Of a stretch of DNA of 13,671 nucleotides, positions 1-7,579 are shown in pieces. The notes under the pieces were generated by a model, which was not told where the DNA came from, made no database searches, and saw nothing but the letters and a program-made list of their open reading frames with translations. The translations under genes and the position numbers were made by a program. Each line of letters opens with the position of its first letter. Position 1 is the stretch's first letter. Source of the DNA: Betaproteobacteria bacterium (GTDB lineage: Bacteria; Pseudomonadota; Gammaproteobacteria; Burkholderiales; Casimicrobiaceae); the NCBI GenBank assembly GCA_003153335.1, contig PLYG01000150.1, positions 4,631 to 18,301 on the forward strand, read 5' to 3'.

Positions 1-87
1 CGCAAGGCGTCCCGGCGAAAGCGGGGAAATCTGGGTCGCATCGGCTTGCGCGGACGCTTGCAATATTGTGCTTTGCGCAATGGTCAT
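1..87 (-). CDS. Start of a DppC-type ABC permease (partial, runs off the window)
   Basis: An open frame starts at an ATG at 87 and stays open for all 29 codons to the window edge. It reads M-T-I-A-Q-S-T-I-L-Q and then a polar stretch ending S-P-G-R-L-A. DppC/OppC-type inner-membrane permeases usually begin with such a short polar cytoplasmic tail before the first membrane helix, and the gene for the second permease normally follows dppB directly. It lies 16 bases after the DppB-type gene on the same strand. The closer ATG at 107, which overlaps the dppB stop, hits a stop after seven codons, so 87 is the better start. No membrane segment is inside the window, so the identification rests on position and tail character. 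No strong ribosome binding site is visible. Confidence 0.6.
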   Translation of the reverse strand, partial: MTIAQSTILQASAQADATQISPLSPGRLA

Positions 88-103
88 AAAGAAAACAACG
101 TGG

Positions 104-1021
104 TCATCGGGTACGCCGGCGAGGGTCCAGAACGGCGTTGAGCAGATCAGCCAACAGCGTAAGCAACGCGTACAGCGTCGCAATCACCAGCAGAATGGCC
201 TGAATCACTGCAATGTCTGAACGCTGAATGGACGTCCAGGCCAGGTATCCGACTCCTTTCATGGAAAACACGGTTTCGATTATTATCGACCCCCCCAGCA
301 TAAAGCCGAGTTGGACGGCGCTCAGTGCCACGACCGGCATGATTGCATGTCGCAGCGCGTGCCTTACTATGACGCGCCAGCGTGAGAGGCCGTAGGCTTG
401 CGCCGTCCTGACATGATCAGACTGCAAGGCGTCCATCATCCCGGAACGTGTCAAGCGCATGATCACCGGCGTTGCGTAATAGCCCAGCGCTATCGCCGGC
501 AAAATGAAATGCTGCCAGGACGTTGCGCCCGAAAACGGCAGCCATCCCAGCTTCACTCCAAAGACATAAATCAGACCCAGTCCAAACAAGAACGAAGGCA
601 TTGCCTGGCCCCCCACCGCAATTCCCAGCGCAATCCGATCGATCAGGGTGTTGGGGCGCAAGGCCGCGATGACTCCCAGGGGCACTGAAAGCAGCAAGGC
701 AAATGCCAGCGCGCTAAGGCCCAGTGTTGCCGTCACTGGAAAGGTCTGCGCCAGCACATCTGCCACACTTTGGCGCAGATAATGCGAGCGCCCAAGGTCG
801 CCATGGACGACGTTGCCCAGCCAGGTTCCATATTGCTGGTACAGAGGCCGGTCTAAACCATAGATCGTGCGCACTGCCTCGACGTCGGCCCGGCTGGCGC
901 CCTCGCCGGCCATGGCTGCCGCCGGATCGCCCGATAGATGGACGAGCGAAAAGGCGATTACTGAAATCACGGCGACGACCAAAGCCGTGATCGCCAGGCG
1001 CTGGATTACGAAACCTAACAC
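104..1021 (-). CDS. DppB-type oligopeptide ABC transporter permease
   Basis: This 305-residue protein is an inner-membrane permease of the DppB/OppB/GsiC family, one half of the channel of a peptide or small-solute importer. A first helix lies at about residues 9-29, followed by a periplasmic loop with the family hallmarks G-D-P (31-33), Y-G-L-D-x-P (54-59) and G-D-L-G-R-S (74-79). Further helices lie at about 98-120, 135-155, 172-190, 228-250 and 270-292. The cytoplasmic EAA-type loop, which contacts the ATPase, is at about 202-227 (D-H-V-R-T-A-Q-A-Y-G-L-S, then R-H-A-L). The start is GTG; the only purine-rich stretch, GGCAGG, touches the start codon, so initiation looks weak. It lies 49 bases after the binding-protein gene and before the DppC start, the normal order. 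The ATPase genes must lie outside the window. Confidence 0.93.
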   Translation of the reverse strand: MLGFVIQRLAITALVVAVISVIAFSLVHLSGDPAAAMAGEGASRADVEAVRTIYGLDRPLYQQYGTWLGNVVHGDLGRSHYLRQSVADVLAQTFPVTATLGLSALAFALLLSVPLGVIAALRPNTLIDRIALGIAVGGQAMPSFLFGLGLIYVFGVKLGWLPFSGATSWQHFILPAIALGYYATPVIMRLTRSGMMDALQSDHVRTAQAYGLSRWRVIVRHALRHAIMPVVALSAVQLGFMLGGSIIIETVFSMKGVGYLAWTSIQRSDIAVIQAILLVIATLYALLTLLADLLNAVLDPRRRTR

Positions 1022-1070
1022 CCTGCCGCGATTAACGAATATTTGCGTTCGTACGAGGGCACCCTACGGG

Positions 1071-2615
1071 CTATTTCCATTTTGCCAGGTAAAAGTGGGC
1101 CAGTTCATCGGGCGTCGCTGCATAGTTCAGATCGGAATTGAACGCGTAAATACGACCGTATGCGAACAGCGGGACAAAGTAAGCCCCGCTCGTGATCTTG
1201 GTCAGTGCCTTTTTGTACAGGGCCTTGCGCTGCTCACGATCAAGGTTGTGGTCAGCCGCGACCAACCAGTCCCGCACCTGCGCGTCGCGGGCATAATCGT
1301 CGGGTGAAAACGTGAAGTAGTTGCTTACCGACGCCGAGGCATCCTGCATGCCCTGCGAGCCCCACGATATGTGCGCCATAGTGGCCTGGCCATTATTGAG
1401 TATTGGCCGCAACGCTTTCCACTGCATGAATTGCAACTTGGTCCTGATGCCCACGGCACGCAGGTAATTCATGACCGCTTCGGTATAGGGCCGATCGCGG
1501 TAGGCATAGATTGTTTCTTCGAACCCGTTGGGGTAGCCCGCTTCGGCCAATAGCTTCTTGGCTTTTTCAGGATCGTAGCTGTATTGTGGAACATCTTCGG
1601 TGCAGCCAAATTGCACGGGGTGGCACATCGATTTCAAGACGCTTGCGCCAGGGCCGACAAGATTTTTTACGATAGCCTCGCGGTCAATGGCATGCGCGAT
1701 GGCCTGCCGCACCTTGAGCTTCTTCATCGGAGTGTCGCCAGACCGGCCTGCGGAATCCAGCGATAAGAACGAGAGCCGCGTAGTAGACGACGATGTTACG
1801 GTGATGTTGGGCATTCCGCTTAACTGCGTGGCGTTTTCGGGTGGCACACTCCAAAGCCAGTCGATGTCGTGGGTCATCAACGCGGCCAGTTGAGCATCCG
1901 TGTCGGGCATCGAGCGAAATACCAGGTTGCCGATATGCGGCTGTCCTTTCGGGCTGTCCTTGAAATAATTTTTGTTCCTGGCTAGCGTGAAAGATGATCC
2001 GGAAATGAAGTTCTGCAAAGAGTAGGGCCCGGTACAGACAGGCTGTATGGCGCCATAGTCCTTTCTGGTTTTACCGTCGGCGGCTGGAACCGACGGCGCT
2101 TTATCGTAATGCCCGTCGGGATAAATGGGTGTTACGCCGGATAAGTAGCTCAATGCGGCGGGCGTTGGCTCTTTTGAGTGTATGCGTACTTCATACGGCC
2201 CGATGACTTCGACGTTGTCGATCCAGTCAACCACCAGACGTGTCACTACGCCGCTATTGGGTTGGCGGGCGTGATTCAGCGTATAGGCCACGTCTTTGGC
2301 ACCGAAAGCGGCCCCATTGGAGAACTTGATCCCTTCCCGCAACTGGAAATCGATGGTGCGATCGTCTTTCCATTTATAGCTTTTTGCCAGCAAAGGCTTG
2401 TATTCATTGGTAAGGGGATCGAGATGCATCAGCGTGTCGCACATATTGATTGCCGCTATCACGACCTCGCGCAGATTCTGGTAGTAGATGTCGGCGGAAT
2501 CCACTTCCGAAGCCGTGGCCCAAACCAGCGTGTCGTTATCCTTTCCCGCCCATGCAGGCGCCTGCAATGCGAGTAGAGAAAGACCAAACGCTGCGATGGG
2601 AGCTAAGCGGTTCAC
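1071..2615 (-). CDS. Periplasmic substrate-binding protein of a peptide-type ABC transporter (SBP_bac_5 family)
   Basis: This 514-residue protein belongs to the family 5 solute-binding proteins (DppA/OppA/GsiB type), which capture a ligand in the periplasm and deliver it to the DppBC permease. The first ~23 residues form a Sec signal peptide: N-R, a hydrophobic core, then A-P-A-W-A before the predicted cleavage. There is no lipobox cysteine, so it should be free in the periplasm. The mature part shows typical family patterns: L-L-A-K-S-Y-K-W near the N-terminus, F-x-L-R-E-G-I-K-F-S-N-G, A-K-D-V-A-Y-T-L, and R-Q-A-I-A-H-A-I-D-R-E near the middle. I place the start at GTG 2615 rather than TTG 2630, because an AAAGGA ribosome binding site (2622-2627) lies 6 bases before that GTG. 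The ligand cannot be read from sequence; family members bind peptides, glutathione, sugars, opines and heme. Confidence 0.93.
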   Translation of the reverse strand: MNRLAPIAAFGLSLLALQAPAWAGKDNDTLVWATASEVDSADIYYQNLREVVIAAINMCDTLMHLDPLTNEYKPLLAKSYKWKDDRTIDFQLREGIKFSNGAAFGAKDVAYTLNHARQPNSGVVTRLVVDWIDNVEVIGPYEVRIHSKEPTPAALSYLSGVTPIYPDGHYDKAPSVPAADGKTRKDYGAIQPVCTGPYSLQNFISGSSFTLARNKNYFKDSPKGQPHIGNLVFRSMPDTDAQLAALMTHDIDWLWSVPPENATQLSGMPNITVTSSSTTRLSFLSLDSAGRSGDTPMKKLKVRQAIAHAIDREAIVKNLVGPGASVLKSMCHPVQFGCTEDVPQYSYDPEKAKKLLAEAGYPNGFEETIYAYRDRPYTEAVMNYLRAVGIRTKLQFMQWKALRPILNNGQATMAHISWGSQGMQDASASVSNYFTFSPDDYARDAQVRDWLVAADHNLDREQRKALYKKALTKITSGAYFVPLFAYGRIYAFNSDLNYAATPDELAHFYLAKWK

Positions 2616-2621
2616 GATATT

Positions 2622-2627
2622 TCCTTT
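2622..2627 (-). promoter_or_regulatory. Ribosome binding site that sets the start of the substrate-binding protein
   Basis: On the minus strand AAAGGA lies 6 bases before GTG 2615 and overlaps the codons that follow the alternative TTG at 2630. This spacing favours GTG 2615 and gives a more typical signal peptide. Confidence 0.65.
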
Positions 2628-2637
2628 CAAAATGTGC

Positions 2638-4485
2638 TCACGGCTTGAACTTCAAGGGCAATTCGATAGCAGACGCATGTGCTGCGTCGCGCAACAAGCG
2701 CAGTGTCGGTGGCCGCCCATGCGGGACCTGGCTGACATGGTCGGCGTCGGCGCCGGCGATAGAAAGCCGGATGCGGCTGCCTTGACTGAATGTCCATGAA
2801 ACCGGCAACAGCGCGAAGCGCAGCCTTGCGGCCGTATTGATTTGCAAAGGCGCCGCGTCGCGGCGCGCGAACGTTCTGAACGGCCACGAGGCGCGATATT
2901 CGTCGGGCGCCGGCGCTTCGCGTCGGTGCAACGCCCGGAGCAATCCCTCGGTCACGTAGTGGACCGTACCGTCGGCCAGCACTTCTGACAAGTAAAGGAA
3001 AATTGCGGCATCCGGCTCGCTCGATTCGATCCAGATCTGCGCCACGGCATGGCCGCTTAGCTCGGCGTCGGCACGAAGTGGGTCGGATGTGTAGCCGGGC
3101 AAGGTTTCCTGACGCTGTTCCCAATCGTTGTAATAATCGCGGCTATCGTGTCCGGCGATACGCTCGTAGCGGGTATTGAGGCCGCTGCTGCTGGAAAAAT
3201 CAACCTTGACCACGTCGGCGCCGGGATCCTGAACCGTGGGAGTCAGGCGCTGACCGTCCGCCAGGAGAAGGACCGTCTTTTCTGCCACTGGGGGCCAGGA
3301 CGGAGCTGCGTGCCAGGCCTCTGCATGGACGCTGAAATAATGCACCGGCGCCTCGTCTTGCAGGCCGGTGTCCATGTCGCACAAGTAGTGATCAAAGAAC
3401 CGCAGTATTTCATCAAGCAGATTGAACTCCGGTTCAACAGCCTGGCGCCACGGCGAAGTGTTGACCCGCGCCCCATGATCCCATGGGCCCAGCAAGAGAT
3501 GGCTGGGGTTGTCCCGAAGCGTCAGAAAACGCGCTATGGAACCATTGGCATACCCCGCGCCATCGGTCCATCCCGACACCGACAATACGGCCACATCCGA
3601 ACGAATGTGCTCTTGGTAGTGATAGGGACTGAAACTGGCTGAGGTGAATGCCGCGTCATAAGGCAAGGCGTCGTCCCTGAAGCGAAACTCGCTGATAAAG
3701 TCGGGCATGCAAAAATTGCCGCTGTGTTCGCGAACCGCCGTGTGACATAAAGCACCGTCGGGATCCTCGTCTACAGGCTGTGGGCCGGCATAGTTGGGAT
3801 CCTTGAAGTAGCTGAACTCAGCCAAAAGCTCGCGCCGGTCGTGATCGAGCGCCACCATGAGCCTGTCATAGGTCTGCGACAAGCGGTTCAGGAATAGTCC
3901 ACCTGGATAATAATGGTCGGAATAGGTATCCCAAACACCTGATATCGGCGCAATAGCCCTGACCGCGGCATGCCCTGTGCTCGCCAGGAAATCGCTTGCA
4001 GCGCCAAGGTAGGAAATTCCCGTGGCGCCGATAACCCCATTGCACCAATCCTGCGCCACAATCCAGTCGGCAATTTCATGGTAATCGTCGCGCTCGCGCG
4101 GGGAGCGGAAACTATCACGCGTCCCAAAACTGGCGCCGGTACCCCTTACATCGACGACCACCAGCGCATAGCCGCGCGGCACGAAATAATTCCGATATTT
4201 GCCCGCGTTAGGCGTTGGCTCGGTGCCCAGGAACCGATCACGCAGCTTGAATCGTCGATAATAAGGCGTGAACAGTACGATAACGGGGAATTGCGTCGTC
4301 TTCGTCCCGGCAACAGATGGCGTTGCCTGGGGCAAATAGTAGTCTAGTGCGAGACGACAGCCGTCGCGCATCTCGACATACAGGGAGGCCGGCTTTTCGG
4401 GTAGTGAAAACGAAACGGGGCGTGATTTGGCGTAGTCGCTTGGCGCAATTTTCCACGCCTTGCTTCCGGTATCGGCATCAGACAT
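2638..4485 (-). CDS. CocE/NonD-family alpha/beta hydrolase (S15 X-Pro dipeptidyl peptidase/esterase type)
   Basis: This 615-residue protein matches the CocE/NonD (S15) family, which cleaves esters or amides such as cocaine, acylated beta-lactams and X-Pro peptides. The N-terminal alpha/beta-hydrolase domain spans about 30-345. It contains D-V-R-G-T-G-A-S (112-119), the nucleophile elbow G-I-S-Y-L-G with Ser158, an acidic residue Asp308 in G-W-T-D-G-A, and His337 in G-P-W-D-H-G. The 29-residue Asp-His spacing fits CocE, so the triad looks complete. The C-terminal ~250 residues are the jelly-roll (PepX_C) domain. No signal peptide is visible, so it is probably cytoplasmic. A GGAG site lies 10 bases before the ATG. 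It ends 22 bases before the binding-protein gene, so it is very likely co-transcribed with the importer and acts on the imported compound. The exact substrate is unknown. Confidence 0.92.
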   Translation of the reverse strand: MSDADTGSKAWKIAPSDYAKSRPVSFSLPEKPASLYVEMRDGCRLALDYYLPQATPSVAGTKTTQFPVIVLFTPYYRRFKLRDRFLGTEPTPNAGKYRNYFVPRGYALVVVDVRGTGASFGTRDSFRSPRERDDYHEIADWIVAQDWCNGVIGATGISYLGAASDFLASTGHAAVRAIAPISGVWDTYSDHYYPGGLFLNRLSQTYDRLMVALDHDRRELLAEFSYFKDPNYAGPQPVDEDPDGALCHTAVREHSGNFCMPDFISEFRFRDDALPYDAAFTSASFSPYHYQEHIRSDVAVLSVSGWTDGAGYANGSIARFLTLRDNPSHLLLGPWDHGARVNTSPWRQAVEPEFNLLDEILRFFDHYLCDMDTGLQDEAPVHYFSVHAEAWHAAPSWPPVAEKTVLLLADGQRLTPTVQDPGADVVKVDFSSSSGLNTRYERIAGHDSRDYYNDWEQRQETLPGYTSDPLRADAELSGHAVAQIWIESSEPDAAIFLYLSEVLADGTVHYVTEGLLRALHRREAPAPDEYRASWPFRTFARRDAAPLQINTAARLRFALLPVSWTFSQGSRIRLSIAGADADHVSQVPHGRPPTLRLLRDAAHASAIELPLKFKP

Positions 4486-4500
4486 GCGGTGGGGTCTCCA

Positions 4501-4895
4501 TTATTTCTGCCGTATTATCGCAAGCCGGTTGGCGTCAGCGTTGACAATCTGTTCGTCCTGAGGCGAGCGTAACGCTGAAACACCAATTGCACCGATCATG
4601 ACCCCTTCGTGAACAATAGGCTTCCTGCAAGAAGTGATGCGGATAGGAAATTCTACCACCTCGGAGAATGAGAAGATTTCGCTTTCCGCTTCGAGCGTGG
4701 CACTGAGGGGCGCTTTGGCGGATCGGGCGAGCGCAGGAAAGAAATGCATTGTTGATGCGCCGAATCGACGTTGAAGGCGCGCTCATCAGCCGCTTTTGCG
4801 GGGCATTCTTGTGCGCCTCACGCGGCCTTTGCGGTAATTGCGGACGCACTTGTGCCCCAACCGATGAGTTGTGGCGCGAGTGCAGCCATGCGCAT
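4501..4895 (-). pseudogene. Decayed GlcG/HbpS-like gene (intact only in its C-terminal part)
   Basis: The last ~82 codons (4501-4749) are open and carry the signature of the GlcG/HbpS family: K-P-I-V-H-E-G-V-M-I-G-A-I-G-V-S, then S-P-Q-D-E-Q-I-V. Family members usually end with P-I-V-x-x-G-x-x-I-G-A-I-G-V-S-G and a D-E pair, and are about 140 residues long. An ATG at 4895 shares one base with the amidohydrolase stop (TGATG) and opens a second frame reading A-S-A-I-T-A-K-A-A. That resembles the first helix of the family but ends at a stop at 4818-4820. The two pieces are in different frames and the central V-D-x-G-G segment cannot be found. The total span of about 131 codons is close to a full gene, so I read it as a frameshifted remnant. 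The ATG at 4749 has no ribosome binding site. A short C-terminal protein cannot be excluded. Confidence 0.6.
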
Positions 4896-6334
4896 CAGTT
4901 TCCGCTGTCGTACAACGTCGTCGTCGTGGCTACATCCTCTTTGTGCCGTCCCGCCCGGACCACCGCGGCCGCGGCCAACTCTCTGGCCTTCTTGCGCAGC
5001 GCCGATTCATCGATGCCGTGCACCTTGCCCTCGCTGTAGAGCGCCTTGCCATCGACCCAGGTCTGGGCAATGGACGCCGTCGAGGCGGAGAAAACGAGCG
5101 CCTGCAGCGGGTCGTGGAACGGCGTCCACTCGATGTGGTCGAGGTCGAACAGGATAAAGTCGGCCTTCTTGCCGATCTCCAATGAGCCGATCTCATGGTC
5201 CCAACGCGCGGCCTTCGCGCCATCGATCGTGGCGGCGCGCAGTGCCTGGCGAGCCGTGAACACGTCGGGCTTCATCCGCGCATCCTTGAACATGCCCGCG
5301 ACCATCAGCATTTGGCGCATCAGGTTCATGTTGCCCGAAGCGGAGACCCCATCGGAGCCCAGCCCGAGCGTCACGCCGGCCGCCACCATTTCCGGATATT
5401 TGCCTATCGCCGTCGCCCCCTTGCCGAGCTTGAACGACGAGCAGGGGCAGAACGCAACCTTGGTGCCGCGCCTGGCGAGCAGCGCCACCTCTTCGTCGGT
5501 GACCGCGGCGCCGTGGGCGATTACCAGATTGCTGCCGAGGCCGCCGGCCCGATCGATGCGGGTAATGGGCCAGCAGCCGTACTTGTCCTCGCAGACCCTG
5601 GCCTCCTCGATGGACGTGGCGAGATGGTAGGTGGTGCCCACGCCCAGGCGCTCGGCCAACTTTTGCGCGCCTACGTGCAATTCCAGCGTGCACGGCTCCT
5701 TGCCTTCGATGTTCACCCAGCAGCGCACGCGCCCATCCAGTGCGCCGTCGTACTTGCGCACGCACGCTTCGAGCTCAGTCAGCGCCGCTTCGGTGCTCGG
5801 GAAGAAATGGTGGCGTGCCATCTCCTGTGTCCAGCCACGCGGCAGTTCGGCCGGCGGGTTGTCGGCCGCGTGGCGACCGGTTATCCCGCGGATACCGGTT
5901 TTCTCCATGGCGCGCACGGTGATGCCAGGGTCGTACTGTGAGCCCATGTCGATGAAACAAGTCGTCCCACAACGCAGCATCTCGGTGATGCCGAGCAACG
6001 CGCCCCAGTATTCGTCCTCTTCGGTGATGTGTGCATAAAAGGGCTTGGCCCAATGGAATACCCACGCGCGCGTGTTGAGGTTGTCGGGGAAGACCGCTCG
6101 CGACAGCGTCTCGGACAGGTGCACGTGGCTGTCGACGAAGCCGGGGCAAATGCCCAGCATGCGCCCGTCAATGACCCGGTCGAACTTGGCGCCCTGGTGC
6201 CGGCCGGCGACCTGGCCGGCGGGGCCGATATCGATGATGCGATCATTCTCCACCACGAGGCTCGCGTCGCGCAACACCGTATCGCTGGCATCGACTGTTA
6301 ATGCGAACTGGAGATGTTCGATGAGGCTAAGCAT
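4895..6334 (-). CDS. Amidohydrolase of the ATZ/TRZ (deaminase/chlorohydrolase) type
   Basis: This 479-residue cytoplasmic metal-dependent hydrolase belongs to the amidohydrolase superfamily, the group with AtzA/TrzN, guanine deaminase and the MTA/SAH deaminase TM0936. The composite N-terminal beta domain is at about 1-62. The TIM barrel then starts with P-G-F-V-D-S-H-V-H-L, giving metal ligands His70 and His72. Other conserved elements are E-M-L-R-C-G-T-T (118-125), the third ligand His237, the catalytic-type His274 in V-I-A-H-G, C-P-x-S-x-x-K-L-G (296-304), and Asp328 in G-S-D-G. The beta domain closes with G-S-L-E-I-G-K-K-A-D. The glutamate that normally follows the third histidine (H-L-x-E) is replaced by threonine (H-L-A-T, residue 240). 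A GGAG site lies 10 bases before the ATG. It sits 82 bases after the M24 gene and touches the GlcG remnant. Deamination or hydrolysis of an amide, amidine or N-heterocycle is inferred; the substrate is unknown. Confidence 0.9.
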   Translation of the reverse strand: MLSLIEHLQFALTVDASDTVLRDASLVVENDRIIDIGPAGQVAGRHQGAKFDRVIDGRMLGICPGFVDSHVHLSETLSRAVFPDNLNTRAWVFHWAKPFYAHITEEDEYWGALLGITEMLRCGTTCFIDMGSQYDPGITVRAMEKTGIRGITGRHAADNPPAELPRGWTQEMARHHFFPSTEAALTELEACVRKYDGALDGRVRCWVNIEGKEPCTLELHVGAQKLAERLGVGTTYHLATSIEEARVCEDKYGCWPITRIDRAGGLGSNLVIAHGAAVTDEEVALLARRGTKVAFCPCSSFKLGKGATAIGKYPEMVAAGVTLGLGSDGVSASGNMNLMRQMLMVAGMFKDARMKPDVFTARQALRAATIDGAKAARWDHEIGSLEIGKKADFILFDLDHIEWTPFHDPLQALVFSASTASIAQTWVDGKALYSEGKVHGIDESALRKKARELAAAAVVRAGRHKEDVATTTTLYDSGN

Positions 6335-6416
6335 GGAATGGTCACTCCGGAATGTGGTGATGTCGACTAACAGGCTGTTGAAAAGCTACTGCGGTGGCGT
6401 TTTGTCGCCGCCTGGC
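6335..6416 (-). other. Intergenic gap inside the catabolic gene set, with an imperfect stem-loop
   Basis: This 82-base gap holds an imperfect 7-base-pair stem (6393-6399 with 6406-6412, one mismatch, 6-base loop). In minus-strand transcription the stem is followed, after a few bases, by a short T run. An 11-base palindrome AACAGGCTGTT lies at 6369-6379. The stem could weaken read-through into the amidohydrolase gene, but it is too short and too far from the T run to call a terminator. The amidohydrolase ribosome binding site is at the left end of the gap. Confidence 0.35.
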
Positions 6417-7553
6417 TCAGCCCTTGACGACGAGCAGCTTGTCGGTATTGGTATAGTCGGAAAGCAGCTCGCAGCCGGTTTCCGTCACCAGGAACAAGTC
6501 CTTGTTCTGCATGCCGAAGCCGTGACCGGTGCGGTAGCACAGCGGTTCGATGCCCAGCACCATGCCCGTCTCCAGAATCGCGTCGTCATCGCGTCCGATA
6601 TACGGATTGGTTCCGATGTAGGGCTCCTCGTGCAAGTGCAAGCCAATGCCATGGCCGACGAAAGAAATCGGCGGCAGGTTCATCAGAGCGAGCTTGGCGA
6701 GGAATGCGCGGTACACCGCATGCGCGCTGGCGCCCGGCTTGATCATGTCCATGATCATGTACTTGCACTCCACCAGATGAGCCCAGATACGTTCGGCATG
6801 CGCCGGGGCCTGGCTGACGACGGCAGTGCGGCACACGCCGGCCTGATAGCCGCTGATGACAGTAAAAATCTCCACGCGGCACACGTCGCGCGTCTGCAGT
6901 TTGCGTTCCGACGGACCCACGTTGGGCAATTGGCTGCGCTCGCCGGTGGCCACGATCATCAGCTTGAAGTGCTCGGCGCCCAGCGCATAGACGCCGCGCG
7001 TGAGCGCCGCGGCAATGTCCATCTCGCTGCTGCCGGCATGCACGGCGGCCAGTGAATCGGCAATCGCCTGGTCGGCAATGCGCGACAGCCGGCGCAGCAA
7101 GGCGATTTCGTCTTTGGTCTTGATCTGCCGCAGGCGTGCCAACAAGGCCTCGGCCGGCTTCCACTGCGCCTTCGGCAGCAGCGCTGCAAGCGCCGCGAAA
7201 TCGCCGGCCGGCAGATAGTCCATCTCGATGCCGATCGTGGCGCTCGCCAGCCCCAGCCCCGTCAACTGCTGCGCCAGCTTGGCCATGGCGCTGTCGGTGA
7301 ATTCGGCCCAGATCTGCAGCGGCGTATCCGGCGCGCGGGCGCGCACCGTCGTGGCTTCCATGTCGACCGCGAACAGCGCGGTCTTGCCGTCGGCCGTGAC
7401 GACGCTCATCGCATGGCGATGGCGAATCAGCGGCTGCGACGGCACCACGAACCCGTTGAGGTAAGCGAAGTTTTCGGGCGAGCTGGTCACCACCGCATCG
7501 AGTTGCGCCGGCTTCATCGCCGCGACCAGGCGGCTGACGATTTCTTGTCTCAT
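6417..7553 (-). CDS. M24-family hydrolase (creatinase/aminopeptidase P fold) with altered metal site
   Basis: This 378-residue protein has the two-domain pita-bread layout of the M24 family. A creatinase-type N-domain covers about 1-140 (S-S-P-E-N-F-A-Y-L-N-G-F, 24-35), and a catalytic-type domain follows after A-R-L-R-Q-I-K-T-K-D-E-I (139-150). Canonical M24 peptidases bind two metals through Asp, Asp, His, Glu, Glu. Here the first Asp is Glu228 (R-V-E-I-F), the second appears as Gly239 (Y-Q-A-G-V-C-R-T), His301 (G-H-G-I-G-L) and Glu336 (G-I-E-P) remain, and the last Glu is Lys351. This points to a metal-free hydrolase in the manner of creatinase rather than a true Xaa-Pro peptidase. The start at ATG 7553 is chosen because AGGA lies 8 bases before it; an earlier in-frame start would add a low-complexity G/R-rich tail encoded inside the upstream gene. 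It follows the enolase-family gene by 26 bases. Confidence 0.9.
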   Translation of the reverse strand: MRQEIVSRLVAAMKPAQLDAVVTSSPENFAYLNGFVVPSQPLIRHRHAMSVVTADGKTALFAVDMEATTVRARAPDTPLQIWAEFTDSAMAKLAQQLTGLGLASATIGIEMDYLPAGDFAALAALLPKAQWKPAEALLARLRQIKTKDEIALLRRLSRIADQAIADSLAAVHAGSSEMDIAAALTRGVYALGAEHFKLMIVATGERSQLPNVGPSERKLQTRDVCRVEIFTVISGYQAGVCRTAVVSQAPAHAERIWAHLVECKYMIMDMIKPGASAHAVYRAFLAKLALMNLPPISFVGHGIGLHLHEEPYIGTNPYIGRDDDAILETGMVLGIEPLCYRTGHGFGMQNKDLFLVTETGCELLSDYTNTDKLLVVKG

Positions 7554-7579
7554 CTTTAGTTCCTGTTGGCGGTTTTCGA

